64,000 nucleotides of DNA from Sugiyamaella lignohabitans (taxonomy: Eukaryota; Ascomycota; Dipodascomycetes; Dipodascales; Trichomonascaceae). Each line of letters starts with the position of its first letter. The first letter of the stretch is position 1. The notes under the pieces were generated by a model that did no database searches, had not been told where the DNA came from, and worked only from the letters and a program-made list of their open reading frames with translations. The stretch is from assembly GCF_001640025.1 (NCBI RefSeq), contig NC_031673.1, positions 1,550,001-1,614,000 of the forward strand. Reading direction: 5' to 3'. Positions 46,660 to 59,390 of the stretch are shown in pieces. A program made the translations under genes and the position numbers.

Positions 46660-48735
46660 CACAGAGAATAAATATCAGTCAGCTTAGGATGTGAAAGCGT
46701 CAAGAAGAACTAGGCTGCTAAACTGTAAGCTAATTTTGAAGCGGCAGTTTGCTGACTACTTCCGATTCAGAATCTCAACCGATCTACCAGGGTAAGGGGA
46801 AGTATTTTGTTAAGAGTAAGCAAAATATATTGATAAAAGGCTCAAAATGCGAAGAAAACAGATTTTAGACTAGTTGAATATTGAGAACAAGAAATCCTCT
46901 CTTATATTACTAAAAGTCGGGCAAGAAATCATCAGTTTGTAGAAATGTAGTCTCATCAAGTGGCAGGGACGACAGTTACAGTAGTGTAGACCACAGATGG
47001 AATCTTTCCAAGCACATTGGCTGCAAATGCTGGTAGCCTTAAGGGAGACGAGGTAGTACCTAGTTAAAGAGACACTGTGTCACAGAAATGTAAAAGGGGT
47101 CGTGGAATTCAATTCGATGAGAATTTCACCAAATCTGCAGTTACCCGTCCCAGAACTGAATATCATACACGTGACCAAACTGCCATGATTGTGTAACCCT
47201 TGTCCAGAAGCTCTGGTACCAGCAGATGTAGGCTCACGCTATAACATATCTGGAATTCTGGAGGAGTAATGTTTTTACTGCAACTATTCCTAAAATGAAC
47301 CTGAGTTGATGAAATATCATTCAAGCTTCAACTTTAGAGATAAATAATTAGATTATGGATTATAATGATGCTTCCCACGCTCATTAGCCAATCCAACACT
47401 CACCGGCATTGTCTGATCAAACTATAATTCGTTTACTATTACCATACCCACTAATGACAAAGCGATGGAAATATTCATATTTTATTGGCTTGTAGCTAGC
47501 TCCATAACACTCAGATATCCAATATCTCAGCATGGATACTGGCAGATAGGGCATACAGGAACAAAGTATAGTGCATTCTATCATAGACCCACTAAACATG
47601 TATCTTTAAGTTTGACAGCCTCTGATATTGGCTCTAACCCTCAGCAACTTCATGTCTTTAAATTTATCTCTTTATCACAGTATGCTATAATCTAATTAGA
47701 AAGTTCTCTGCCACTTCGATTTAAAAGCCTATCCATCATCTAGTATGTTTATACGGTCGCAAACAACTGCTGTTCCGAAGGTTGTTCTCTGCTACCTCTA
47801 CATACGTTCCTACTTTTCAAATCGGATGAGATGTATTAGTGAGGATTAGCAAATTGTTATTTGATTACAGCGCAGAAGAGCTATTTTCTGTTAAGACAGC
47901 GCCATTTGGGGCAGAACAGATCCTGCGTGTCTTCTTAGTGGATGACAACCACTGGAGAGCACAATGTTAAGTATCCCTGTGCATTCGGACTATTTTACCA
48001 TCACCAGTATATATTACTGCCAAATATCAAAATCGTTTTCTGGTAAGTGCAAAACCTGCTTCTACTTCAACCCCAAAAGTACCGTTAACGTCGTTGACAA
48101 GCTACTCCCACGCCAACTTTGCCATTTATCTCAGTCACACCTGTCTAGAACTCATCATGCACAAGTTGAACTTGCCTCTATCGAGACCTTTCTATCGTAA
48201 AAGTAGTTCGAGTTTCGTTATTAACCCGAAAACAAAAATAACATATTTGCTCTGTTTGAGAAACCCATACCTGCCAAAATAGTGGAAACTCAGTTTGGGT
48301 GCAAGAACAGCCTACAATGCTAACTCTACTTCACCCTTGCATCCCAAACTGAACCAATGAACCAATCAATAATGTAACCCTGACTGAACCCAATATATAA
48401 AACAGACCAAACGTAAAATATACACGAGCTCCAAATATTTCTCTTATTCTGGTTACGTAAACACATCGTAATCTTCACTTCCTGTTAATAGATTACATGG
48501 AAGGCCAGTGCACAAATAAAATATTTTCAGCCTGAATATTACAAGGACCGTTAACACCTACTAACTCGAGGCTATAAACGTCTAAATAGATCAACTACAA
48601 ATACACATCCAGAACGATAATAATCCACGAGCCCACTTCGGTCCCCATCAGTTGACAAACCACAATATCCATATTAAAAATATCTTTACCCGGCTTTCCC
48701 GTCTTTTAACCCCTAGAGCCGGGTAACTTTTAACT
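46660..48735. other. Gene-free interval downstream of MCM3 / upstream of CIA2
   Basis: About 2 kb, part of the longest gene-free stretch (46660-49613). Open frames up to 78 codons are random in character. I see no tRNA, transposon or clear non-coding RNA. A centromere or an origin is possible in principle, but nothing in the sequence supports either. Confidence 0.5.
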
Positions 48736-48870
48736 TATTCCGGGTAACATCTAATATTTGGGAAATATTTTATTGTGTTCAAAATTAAATTGATTTTAAT
48801 TTTCCTTGCTCAGAGAAATTCAGCGATTTGTTAAGAAATTTCGAGACTCTAATACCAAAGGAAATACTGA
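48736..48870 (+). repeat. Left copy of a diverged direct repeat
   Basis: Matches 49331-49473 in the order CCGGGTAAC, TTTTAATTTTC(C/T)TTGCT, GAATTCAG/AAATTCAG, GTTAAGAAAT and TCGAGA(C/G)TCT(A/G)ATACCAAAG. The pair encloses a family 2 repeat. Confidence 0.75.
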
Positions 48871-48894
48871 TTGAATTCGACCATCTGGAGATAT

Positions 48895-49125
48895 TAGTCG
48901 GAGAAGCCCATGTCGAGTCAACTACATCCATGCGAGATCCTCTGCACTATAAAATATTAGTCGGGCAAGCCCATGTCGACTCATCTACATCCATGCCAAA
49001 TCCTCTGCATGACATGTCGAGCCACCTACATCATGCCAGATCCACTGCACGATCAGCCAGAGATAGTAGTCTGGATATTCATCCTGGATCCATACTGCCA
49101 GCTGGAAATGCCAATATCAAGGCGT
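48895..49125 (+). repeat. Dispersed family 2 repeat, extended copy
   Basis: Units GCCCATGTCGA(G/C)TCA..CTACATCCATGC and CCTCTGCA repeat about three times, as the reverse complement of the 3.4 and 18.7 kb repeats. It continues into GATAGTAGTCTGGATATTC and CAGCTGGAAATGCC, which are shared with 63296-63400 on the opposite strand. Confidence 0.82.
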
Positions 49126-49330
49126 GAACTGGAGGACGTCACGGGCTTCTTGCCAGCAGGAACTGGGTGGTCACCTGTTCCCCGGGTTTAGAAACCACGA
49201 TTCCGCGACTGTTCGCCGCTGAGCTGCTACCCTCTGATATCTACTAGTTCCTTTTGGGATGGGCTTATCCCAGCTATATTAAGTGCCATACTATCAAAGC
49301 GACTTCTGTTTTCAGTATTACCCTGATTTA

Positions 49331-49473
49331 TACTCCGGGTAACCCCTTAATTTTGCGATTATATTTATTTTCTTCTTCAAATTTTATTTATTTTAATTTT
49401 CTTTGCTTAGACGAATTCAGCTGTTAAGAAATATCGAGAGTCTGATACCAAAGAATTGAAATGGAAATACTGA
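49331..49473 (+). repeat. Right copy of a diverged direct repeat
   Basis: See the left copy at 48736. Its distal end is 140 bp downstream of the MCM3 stop on the opposite strand. Confidence 0.75.
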
Positions 49474-49613
49474 AATACTAAGAGCAAAACATGTATCTAG
49501 TTAGCAATATCCTAAGAAAGTTTGTGTGACCAAACTTAGTGAAAAAACTGATCACAATTCAATGCTTGCGTAACCAATTCATCAAATTAATTCATTAAAA
49601 TACATAAATACAC

Positions 49614-52310
<2,697 letters not shown>

Positions 52311-52327
52311 TTACAGCACAATCGAAA

Positions 52328-52350
52328 ACGCGAAAAAACACTGGCACGCG
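52328..52350. promoter_or_regulatory. SCB/MCB-like motifs upstream of MCM3
   Basis: ACGCGAAAAA (52328-52337) contains both the ACGCG core of MCB and the CGCGAAA form of SCB. A second ACGCG lies at 52346-52350. They are 72-95 bp before the MCM3 start. MBF/SBF control is inferred from known regulation of MCM genes in yeasts. Confidence 0.5.
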
Positions 52351-53475
52351 CACTGTATGCAAGAAATAATTACATTTCCCTTTTTGGTTGAATTGAAGGT
52401 CGCGTCTCCGGCGCGTTTCAATGCAAACTGTATGCAGCCAGGTAATTATGAATAACATGCACTTAAAAGTCACAGATCTATTTGGGATCTCGCATAATAT
52501 GCCAGATCTCTGTCAGGGTCCGGAAAAAATAGGGTGAAGCTGGCCCCCGGAGATCGACCCCCGAGTGCCGTTACGGGACGTGGGATTAGAATTTCGCCAG
52601 GTGATTTATGAATAGCATGTCATCTACCGAGTTAATTTCGTTCGGGTTTACTTGGCGGCCATTAAAAGACCAGACGGAAACCGCAGTCCGTGAAGTGCCC
52701 AGGGATTTTCAATGTGGATGTCTGGTGACCTTCAAAAGACCAGACGGCAATCGCATTCCGTGAAAGGATTTTCCATGTGCCTACGCCCAGATTAAAATCC
52801 GTGGAAACTTAAAAAAATGAAACCAATACAGATGGCTTGTGCTCACAACTAGCCAATACTGCCTAAATATACTAACACGTTCAGCTACTGGGAAGTGCCA
52901 AGTTAGTTCTAGTTTATCTGCTTTATCGTTACACACTAGTCCCTGGATCTATGGAATCGAGGCTAGTTGAATTAACAAAGATATAGATATTAAATTTTAG
53001 TCTTTTCATTTACATTGCCGATCAACTTTCAACTGCATCACTGCGTCATCGCAAATAATTTTTCTGTAAATAAACTATAGCCGTTACCCCATATACAATT
53101 TATTTTTTTTAAACTTTTGTTTCCACTGAGGTATATGAAACAGGAAATTTCAAATTTGTTCATGCATTCATTGACACGCAGAAGTCTGTCTGATACACCA
53201 GGCCATCATAGTGACATAAGCAGATTGTAAGACATTCAAACAAGGCGATTGCCGGGATTTGTCTTGTACATATTCACCCAACCTTAAACAAGGGACCGAT
53301 ATCTCCCGTGTCCCACACAATGTTTATGTTTCCAATGGCATAGATCCTATAACGGCTAGGGGTAAGCATATTGCGGGCCGGGTGGCCTGATACTGCTAAT
53401 TATTGATCTCATCCAATAGAAACACTGCTAATATAATGGGCATCATCAGACAGATTACTTTTAATTCAAACTCAA
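52351..53475. other. Divergent intergenic region MCM3 / YHB1
   Basis: About 1.1 kb without a gene. A direct repeat (GACCAGACGG(A/C)AA(C/T)CGCA(G/T)TCCGTGAA) occurs at about 52669 and 52738, 69 bp apart. Otherwise nothing recognised. Confidence 0.5.
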
Positions 53476-54807
53476 ATGATTTCTTCATTGAATATAAAAA
53501 CAACCACCTTTCGTGGTGGATATTTGCCAAACATGAGCACAAAACTCAGTTTTAGTCGTGCTATTCTCCGTTCCTCTACACGTGTTTCTCGTTTTCACTC
53601 TTCCAGAATGTCGAAAGGTCTTACCTCACAGCAGGTTGAACATATTAAAGCAGGAGTTCCTCTTATGGAGCAGGCTGGAGATGCTTTCTTAAGCGAATTC
53701 TATGCCAAGATGATTAGTGAGAACCCAGCTCTGTTGAATGTTTTCAACAAGACTCACCAGCGTACTTTGGACCAGCCTAGAGCATTGACTCGTGCTGTAG
53801 TTGCATATGCCAAGAACATTGACAATTTGGGTGTTCTTTCTCCTGTTGTTGAAAGAATTGTTCAAAAGCACTGTTCTTTGAATGTAAAAGCTGAACATTA
53901 TCCAATTGTTGGCAAGTATCTTTTGGATGCCATTTCTGTGAAATTTGGACCTGATGTAGCTACTCCTGCCTTTTTAGATGCGTGGGCTGCTGCGTATGGT
54001 CAGTTAGCTGAACTATTGATTGGTGCTGAAAAAGGCGTCTACGAAGCTAATAGGGATAAAGTTGGTGGATGGGAAGGATATCGTCAATTCAAGGTATCCG
54101 AGAAGGTCGATGAAACAGAAAACGTTTCATCATTCAAACTGGTTCCAGTAGATGGGAAGAAAACCATTGTTCCTTTGCCTGGTCAATATTTGGGATTCAG
54201 TTTCAATATACCAGCCCTAGATGAGCACACGTTCTGCCGACAATATTCGATTTCCGATTATGTTGAGCCGTTGGCTGATGGCGCTGAAGGTTATCGTATT
54301 AGTGTTAAGAAGATCCCTGGTGGCGCTATCTCTAACAACTGGCATGAACACATTAAGGTTGGTGATACCGTTGATGTAAGCCCTCCGTGTGGTGAATTTG
54401 TCTTGAAAAACCACTCGAAGCCAGTATTGCTGGTGACTGCTGGTATTGGTGTCACGCCAGCTATTTCTCTATCTAAACATGCATTGGCCTCTGGTCAGAA
54501 AGTGGGTCTCATACAATGTGACCACAAACAAGATACTGTGCCATTTAACGAATATTTCAGCTCCGTTGCTAAAGAGAACCCTGACAACTTTCAATATAAG
54601 CGATATCTGTCTGGTGAGGGAAAGAGACTAGACAAAAATGAGTTCTTGAACATTCTTGAAACCCCCAACTTGAAGAATGCCGATATTTACGTTATTGGAC
54701 CAAAAGATTTCATGAGGGATGTCCGTGGATGGATCCACTCCTCTCAGAAGGATGGTGATCACGCTGTTTACTATGATTTCTTTGGACCCGCTCAATGGGA
54801 CGAGTAG
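53476..54807 (+). CDS. YHB1: Flavohemoglobin (nitric oxide dioxygenase) with N-terminal extension
   Basis: The enzyme converts NO to nitrate with O2 and NAD(P)H. In this 443-residue protein a globin domain (about 48-185) has proximal His132 in VQKHCSL. An FAD-binding domain (FCRQYSISDYVE) and an NAD-binding domain follow (TAGIGVTPAISLSKHAL, ADIYVIGPKDFM), ending YYDFFGP. The first 45 residues add a basic, Ser/Arg-rich sequence with no acidic residues, like a mitochondrial presequence. In-frame ATGs at residues 20 and 45 (MSKGLTSQQV) could produce a shorter cytosolic form, as yeast Yhb1 is found in both compartments. The core protein from residue 45 is the usual family length (about 399). Confidence 0.95.
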   Translation: MISSLNIKTTTFRGGYLPNMSTKLSFSRAILRSSTRVSRFHSSRMSKGLTSQQVEHIKAGVPLMEQAGDAFLSEFYAKMISENPALLNVFNKTHQRTLDQPRALTRAVVAYAKNIDNLGVLSPVVERIVQKHCSLNVKAEHYPIVGKYLLDAISVKFGPDVATPAFLDAWAAAYGQLAELLIGAEKGVYEANRDKVGGWEGYRQFKVSEKVDETENVSSFKLVPVDGKKTIVPLPGQYLGFSFNIPALDEHTFCRQYSISDYVEPLADGAEGYRISVKKIPGGAISNNWHEHIKVGDTVDVSPPCGEFVLKNHSKPVLLVTAGIGVTPAISLSKHALASGQKVGLIQCDHKQDTVPFNEYFSSVAKENPDNFQYKRYLSGEGKRLDKNEFLNILETPNLKNADIYVIGPKDFMRDVRGWIHSSQKDGDHAVYYDFFGPAQWDE

Positions 54808-54954
54808 GTTTCCCGTGATCGGTGTAATGTGCTATAACGTTGGCGATTTTTAAATAATACTGTAATTGCGTGTTGATAATAATTGTAAGAAACCAATAGA
54901 AATAATTTTCAGTCCCTTTTGACAACCCTGGGATTCGAACTTCGGAGTTGATCG

Positions 54955-55056
54955 TTATCTTGAAGTAATGGTTATATGGTAGACACTTAAGATCTGTAGA
55001 ATGTTGGACGGAACCTCAACCTTCACAGGAAGTCTGGGTGCGAATCAAGAAGATGA
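54955..55056 (+). pseudogene. tRNA-Leu(AAG)-like relic
   Basis: TTATCTT (54955) can pair over seven bases with AAGATGA (55050-55056). Between them AATGGTTATATGGTAGA resembles a D arm, CTTAAGA a Leu(AAG) anticodon loop and GGACGGAACCTC a long variable arm. The T loop is damaged (GGGTGCGAATC in place of GGTTCGAATCC) and the anticodon stem carries an insertion. A better B box (GTTCGAATCCC) lies on the opposite strand at 54928-54940, which suggests a rearranged or decayed tRNA locus. The rest of 54808-55282 shows nothing else. Confidence 0.3.
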
Positions 55057-55265
55057 GATAATACTTCTATTTTCTATGTATATTCCAAAGTAACACATCA
55101 TAGAACAGATATCTGCTTTTTTTTAAAAAGATATATATAGTTCACTAGTTATACAGTTCATCATTTGGTTCGCGTTTTAAGAGCTTCACGACTCACTACC
55201 CAGTCGCAAATCGCTATCGCGGCTACCTTCATGCACTTCGTGACGAACTCGAGATTCCTGATTGA

Positions 55266-55286
55266 ATGTTGGTCAACATCCAATGA
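55266..55286 (+). promoter_or_regulatory. Upstream ORF overlapping the GPI1 start
   Basis: A six-codon frame (ATG TTG GTC AAC ATC CAA TGA) ends on the TGA that overlaps the proposed GPI1 ATG (ATGA at 55283-55286). It would affect GPI1 translation if both lie in the same transcript. Confidence 0.45.
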
Positions 55287-57430
55287 CAATTAGAATATAT
55301 TGGCCGCTGAATGTGATTCAGCTTCAGAAAAAGACGGAATACCCACCGTCACTTATCATAGGATGGAATAATTCAGATACAGATATTGTAGTGGTCACCA
55401 CCCTACCATTTCTAGACCCAGCTATAGTTGAAACGCTGTTGATTAGAGATGATCTGCTTAAAGAGTCGAACTTTAACTGTTCTCAAATCTATGAAAGATG
55501 TGGAATACGTAGAATGAGTATCCTTGGTACATTAAATGTGAATTCGGATGGATCCTCGATGCTAAATCGCAATCGCAACATAGTGATAAATGCCAGACTG
55601 GACAATGAAATCAACTATCCTCAGCACGAATTAATAGGCAGGATAAAAGTCAAGAATATAAATGAAGCAAAATCATGTTCTTCAATTCAAGTTATAGTAT
55701 TTGATCCGCCTCTGGCTCATCGTATGCAATATCTGTCACTGTATCCTATATCTTTGGCATTAGCAGAAAGGACGACACTGACAGTGGTAAGTGAGGAATA
55801 CGAGGCAAATCTAATCGAATCACTGGAAAAAAAACAGATCCTTATGGAAAAAGCCTTACAGCATACATTACGAGAACAAGACTCTGGGAGTGAACAGCGA
55901 ATTGTGTTGAAAAATTGCATATCTCAAGTCAATTGCTCGCATGAAGTAGGAGAAATTATGAGACATAACGCGGCCACGTTATTCCCCAAACTCAAGTCCA
56001 GAAGACGAAGGCTTAGTGTTAGCGAGTCTGTCATAGAATCAGCTCGTACGGTCCATGATGGATTCTGGAATGCCCTTTATTTGCTGTGGTGCTCTTTTAT
56101 TCCTTATTTGAGTAGAATCTTGGTTGGAGCTATTCTTCTCGGACGAGTCATCGCAGAAGGAATATTATCCATCATAGAGTGGAGACCAGGTACTATACCC
56201 AATAGAAGACAAGACAATGCCGATACTGTTAAACGAACATCTTCATCAGCATCAGGATCAATGACCTCTACGTCAACCTCAGCATCAACTTCGTCACCAC
56301 CTACGCCGGCACTCAAAGATATTTCTGCAACAGCACAGCAGATTGACTTACGGCTACAACAATTTTGTTATTGGCCAATACAGTACCTGACTATCCGAAA
56401 AAGATCACAGAGCTGGCATAGTAATACTGACTTCAACGTCGAATACATCCGATTTTATAACACGATATGGCTGGTGATCAACGATGTTATTCTTGGCGTT
56501 GCACTTGGAAGTGTGATACTAGACAATCGTGATTATATTGTAGACTGGCTATGCTATGGAATCGACGAGATCCTCTCTGTGCAGTTTAGAGATATCATGC
56601 TTTGGCTCATGGATTGGCCCGGTGGCCTGAAGTTAAACAACGAACTCGCAGCGTTCTTCGGAGAGATGTTTCTCTGGGTGATACAATTCTGGGCTACGTT
56701 TTTAAATATTTTCAGGCCTTACTTCAGAATCGTAATATCAGTCATAGGATATGCTGGATTTGGTGGATTTACGTTGTCGATATCATTAGTATCAGATTTT
56801 ATCTCGTTTCTGACTCTTCATGTATATGCTTTTTACGTGGCGTCTGCACGAATATACCACTGGCAGCTTGTGGTTCTCCACTCTCTGTTCCACCTGTTTA
56901 GAGGTAAAAAGCACAACGTATTGAGAAATAGGATTGATTCATGCAATTACGAGCTAGATCAGTTGCTCATGGGCACTGTGTTTTTCACAGTGCTGATATT
57001 TCTGTTACCAACAGTGTTGGTATTTTATTTATTTTTCGCATTTAGCAGGCTATCTATAGTGCTGTTATGCGCTGGTCTTGAGAGTGTACTGTCATTTCTG
57101 AATCATTTCCCACTGTTTGCTATTTTACTGAGAATCAAGGACTCACAAAGAATCCCAGGCGGAATCCGCTTCGAATACCAAAAAGATGACAAAAGCTGTC
57201 TGAAGCTCAAGTCAGTTCCTCTAGGCTACAGTCATATATTTCAGCAGTATAACATTCTTGGACAGAGGCTTAGAATGCACTACCTCTCGCTGCAAGTCAT
57301 CACGCGACTGCTCACAGGCCAATTTGTACCTATCCAGCGTACAAAGCTCTATGTGCTGCTTTATTCGATGCTCCCAGAAGAAAGGGTTCCTCTCAACGAG
57401 CTCTACAAAGAGCTCAAAACGTTACCCTAA
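55283..57430 (+). CDS. GPI1: GPI-GlcNAc transferase subunit Gpi1
   Basis: Gpi1 is a membrane subunit of the ER complex that adds GlcNAc to phosphatidylinositol, the first step of GPI anchor synthesis. The start is the ATG at 55283 (MTIRIYWPLNVIQ); upstream codons are open only with a TTG. This 715-residue protein has a soluble N-terminal third, a Ser/Thr-rich linker (about 330-350) and then about six membrane segments. The Pfam Gpi1 core is visible at HSLFHLFRGKKHNVLRNRID, then SCNYELDQLLMGTVFFTVLI and FLLPTVLVFYLFF. LNHFPLFAILLRIKDSQRIP follows, then a conserved hydrophilic end (PEERVPLNELYKEL). S. cerevisiae Gpi1 is 609 residues. Confidence 0.93.
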   Translation: MTIRIYWPLNVIQLQKKTEYPPSLIIGWNNSDTDIVVVTTLPFLDPAIVETLLIRDDLLKESNFNCSQIYERCGIRRMSILGTLNVNSDGSSMLNRNRNIVINARLDNEINYPQHELIGRIKVKNINEAKSCSSIQVIVFDPPLAHRMQYLSLYPISLALAERTTLTVVSEEYEANLIESLEKKQILMEKALQHTLREQDSGSEQRIVLKNCISQVNCSHEVGEIMRHNAATLFPKLKSRRRRLSVSESVIESARTVHDGFWNALYLLWCSFIPYLSRILVGAILLGRVIAEGILSIIEWRPGTIPNRRQDNADTVKRTSSSASGSMTSTSTSASTSSPPTPALKDISATAQQIDLRLQQFCYWPIQYLTIRKRSQSWHSNTDFNVEYIRFYNTIWLVINDVILGVALGSVILDNRDYIVDWLCYGIDEILSVQFRDIMLWLMDWPGGLKLNNELAAFFGEMFLWVIQFWATFLNIFRPYFRIVISVIGYAGFGGFTLSISLVSDFISFLTLHVYAFYVASARIYHWQLVVLHSLFHLFRGKKHNVLRNRIDSCNYELDQLLMGTVFFTVLIFLLPTVLVFYLFFAFSRLSIVLLCAGLESVLSFLNHFPLFAILLRIKDSQRIPGGIRFEYQKDDKSCLKLKSVPLGYSHIFQQYNILGQRLRMHYLSLQVITRLLTGQFVPIQRTKLYVLLYSMLPEERVPLNELYKELKTLP

Positions 57431-57534
57431 GGATGAACGTCGTCCTGGATCCTGCTCCATAGCCTATAATCTACGTTTAATTGCATTCCCATCCCCCGAA
57501 TTTATCAAATTGCCAGCAGCAACGACTCAAGCAA

Positions 57535-57595
57535 CGAATCAAGCAAAGCGAGAGGAGCCATGGGGTCTGGGGCAGAGCCCCAGCCGCCAGAGGCA
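57535..57595 (+). repeat. GC-element copy 19
   Basis: Long-arm copy with a slightly degenerate arm (CGAATCAAGCAAAGCGAGAG). It lies in the GPI1/VRG4 convergent interval and is the only copy in the last 27 kb. Confidence 0.9.
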
Positions 57596-57693
57596 AGCCT
57601 TTCAACCCAGATATATATAAGCCATGCATTACGGTATTATTTAAAAGCCTTTTCTAGTGCATCTATAGATCAACTGGGCACAAGTTTGATACA

Positions 57694-58698
57694 TTAGGCC
57701 TTGTTGGAGGTAGGGAGGATGTTATCCTTCTGTTTTTGTTGTTGGACCTTGGCGACAGCATAGACAATGCCGGCAAGGAAACCAAGGAAGATGGCAGAGC
57801 AGTTGGCAAAGGTTACGGGAGTGTCGAAGAAGATCAGACCAGACAGAGCCACGGGAAGTTTATTGAGAGCACCGACCATACTATAAGTGGTAGATGAGGT
57901 AACACGAACGCACCAACCAGATGTATACGAGATACCAAGAGAGAAGAGACCAGAAAGAATCATCATAGAGAAGACAACATTACGGGTTGCAGGGGGGAAG
58001 TTAAGAGCAACATTCTCAGCGCTCCAGTCCTCGAAAATAATAGAACCAACAAGCAAAACAGGAATGGACAGCAAGTTGTTGTAGAACATGGTATCCAAAT
58101 CAGTAAAGTTGGTCAACTTTATACGCTTACGAAGGAACAAAACAAAACCAGCGTTGGACAAACAGTTGGCAAACATCCAGAAATAGCCCAGGTTGAAAAT
58201 ACCATAGGCAGCAGACTCACTTCCAGGAGCAGCAGAAGTGATATCAGCCCAAGACGCGACGACTGATGAAAGAACAATCAAAAGGAAAGATAACAAAGCC
58301 ATGGGAGTGACATTACCACCAAACCAAAGAACCTCACCATAAGCAATAAGAATGATGGTCACATTTTTGAAAATAGTGTAAACAGGAATAGATAAGTACT
58401 GCATAGCCTTGGAAGCAGTGTAAATCATAGCAACCAACAAAACAGAAATAGGAAACCATTTCTTGGCCTCACCAGAATTGAAGTTACGGAAGTTGACAAT
58501 ACCAGCAGATTTCAAACCAAGAATAACAATCAAACAGACAAAAGACTGCACTGCCAGAAGAATACAGTTGAAATTGAAATGACCAACCGATAACACGTAC
58601 TTATTAGTAACAGTCATCATAATCGACGACATACAATAGGCCAGAACCGCCACTGGGGGCGAGTTCTGAATGGAAATATGTGAACTGTCTGAAGGCAT
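57694..58698 (-). CDS. VRG4: GDP-mannose transporter of the Golgi
   Basis: Vrg4 exchanges GDP-mannose for GMP across the Golgi membrane and feeds mannosylation of proteins and sphingolipids. This 334-residue protein starts at the ATG at 58698 ([20 protein letters not shown]); an in-frame TTG at 58749 is not needed. About ten hydrophobic segments cover the protein, as in the drug/metabolite transporter fold. The nucleotide-sugar motif GALNK (about 274-278) and the FYNNLLSIP and [17 protein letters not shown] regions ([20 protein letters not shown]) are diagnostic. The C-terminus is Lys/Gln-rich ([10 protein letters not shown]), consistent with COPI retrieval. Codon use is strongly biased, suggesting high expression. 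Length equals S. cerevisiae Vrg4 (337). Confidence 0.96.
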   Translation of the reverse strand: MPSDSSHISIQNSPPVAVLAYCMSSIMMTVTNKYVLSVGHFNFNCILLAVQSFVCLIVILGLKSAGIVNFRNFNSGEAKKWFPISVLLVAMIYTASKAMQYLSIPVYTIFKNVTIILIAYGEVLWFGGNVTPMALLSFLLIVLSSVVASWADITSAAPGSESAAYGIFNLGYFWMFANCLSNAGFVLFLRKRIKLTNFTDLDTMFYNNLLSIPVLLVGSIIFEDWSAENVALNFPPATRNVVFSMMILSGLFSLGISYTSGWCVRVTSSTTYSMVGALNKLPVALSGLIFFDTPVTFANCSAIFLGFLAGIVYAVAKVQQQKQKDNILPTSNKA

Positions 58699-59390
58699 TT
58701 TATGCTCGAGATAACGCTTATATACACGTCTTGTGACCTTGACCACCAAAAATAATGTAAATAGCCCAAATATTGTGAACTAACCTCAACAAATTAAGTT
58801 CTGAACTTCTTTTTTTCTTGTGTCCAGATCTAGTTTACAGAATCGGATCAAATAAAAAATAAAGATACGATAGGCCTCGAACCGGAAAAAAGACGACAGT
58901 GCTTAAATTCCGTTAGTACGATATACAGGAGTGTGACGTACGTGTATCTAACAAGAGGCTAGCAAACCGCCAGATATGAAGAAGCCACGCGCTATCTAAA
59001 TTTTTTTTCGCGTTGTGCCGCGCGGCACTCGATTCGAGGTGGACCCTGTCTCTACAATTTGGGGGCTCTACTGTTTGGGGGCTCTGACCCATACCCAACA
59101 ACTTAGATTCACTGTCATATTTCGCTAAGCTCGACTCGTCACCGCCATGAGAGAGTAATATACCAGACTTTCAACTCCATTTGAAACCTAAACTTTATTG
59201 TTTGTAAAGCAGTAGCCAGAGATGACAAAGAAAATGCGGTTAAAAACAAACTTCAATGGTCTTTTATCCCACCCCTGAAGTTTGCAGCATGCAGGTAAAG
59301 GCTGTCGCGTTCAGGTCGTGATTTTATATTTATCCACATATCTTCCTAATTAGGGCTTGTGACAGATACAGATCAGATGCGAGCCGGACA
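58699..59390. other. Divergent promoter region VRG4 / MSH3
   Basis: It contains a perfect 14 bp palindrome GTGCCGCGCGGCAC (59015-59028) and a 12 bp direct repeat TTTGGGGGCTCT at 59058 and 59074. A CGCGT (MCB core, about 59307) lies 80 bp before MSH3. No gene is recognised. Confidence 0.5.

Noticed and set aside
46660..49613. Longest gene-free stretch as a centromere candidate
   Set aside because: No conserved centromere elements or large inverted repeats are visible, and the stretch contains ordinary dispersed repeats.
58871..58890. CCGGTTCGAGGCC on the minus strand as a tRNA B box
   Set aside because: No acceptor, D-arm or anticodon-arm partner lies at the right spacing.
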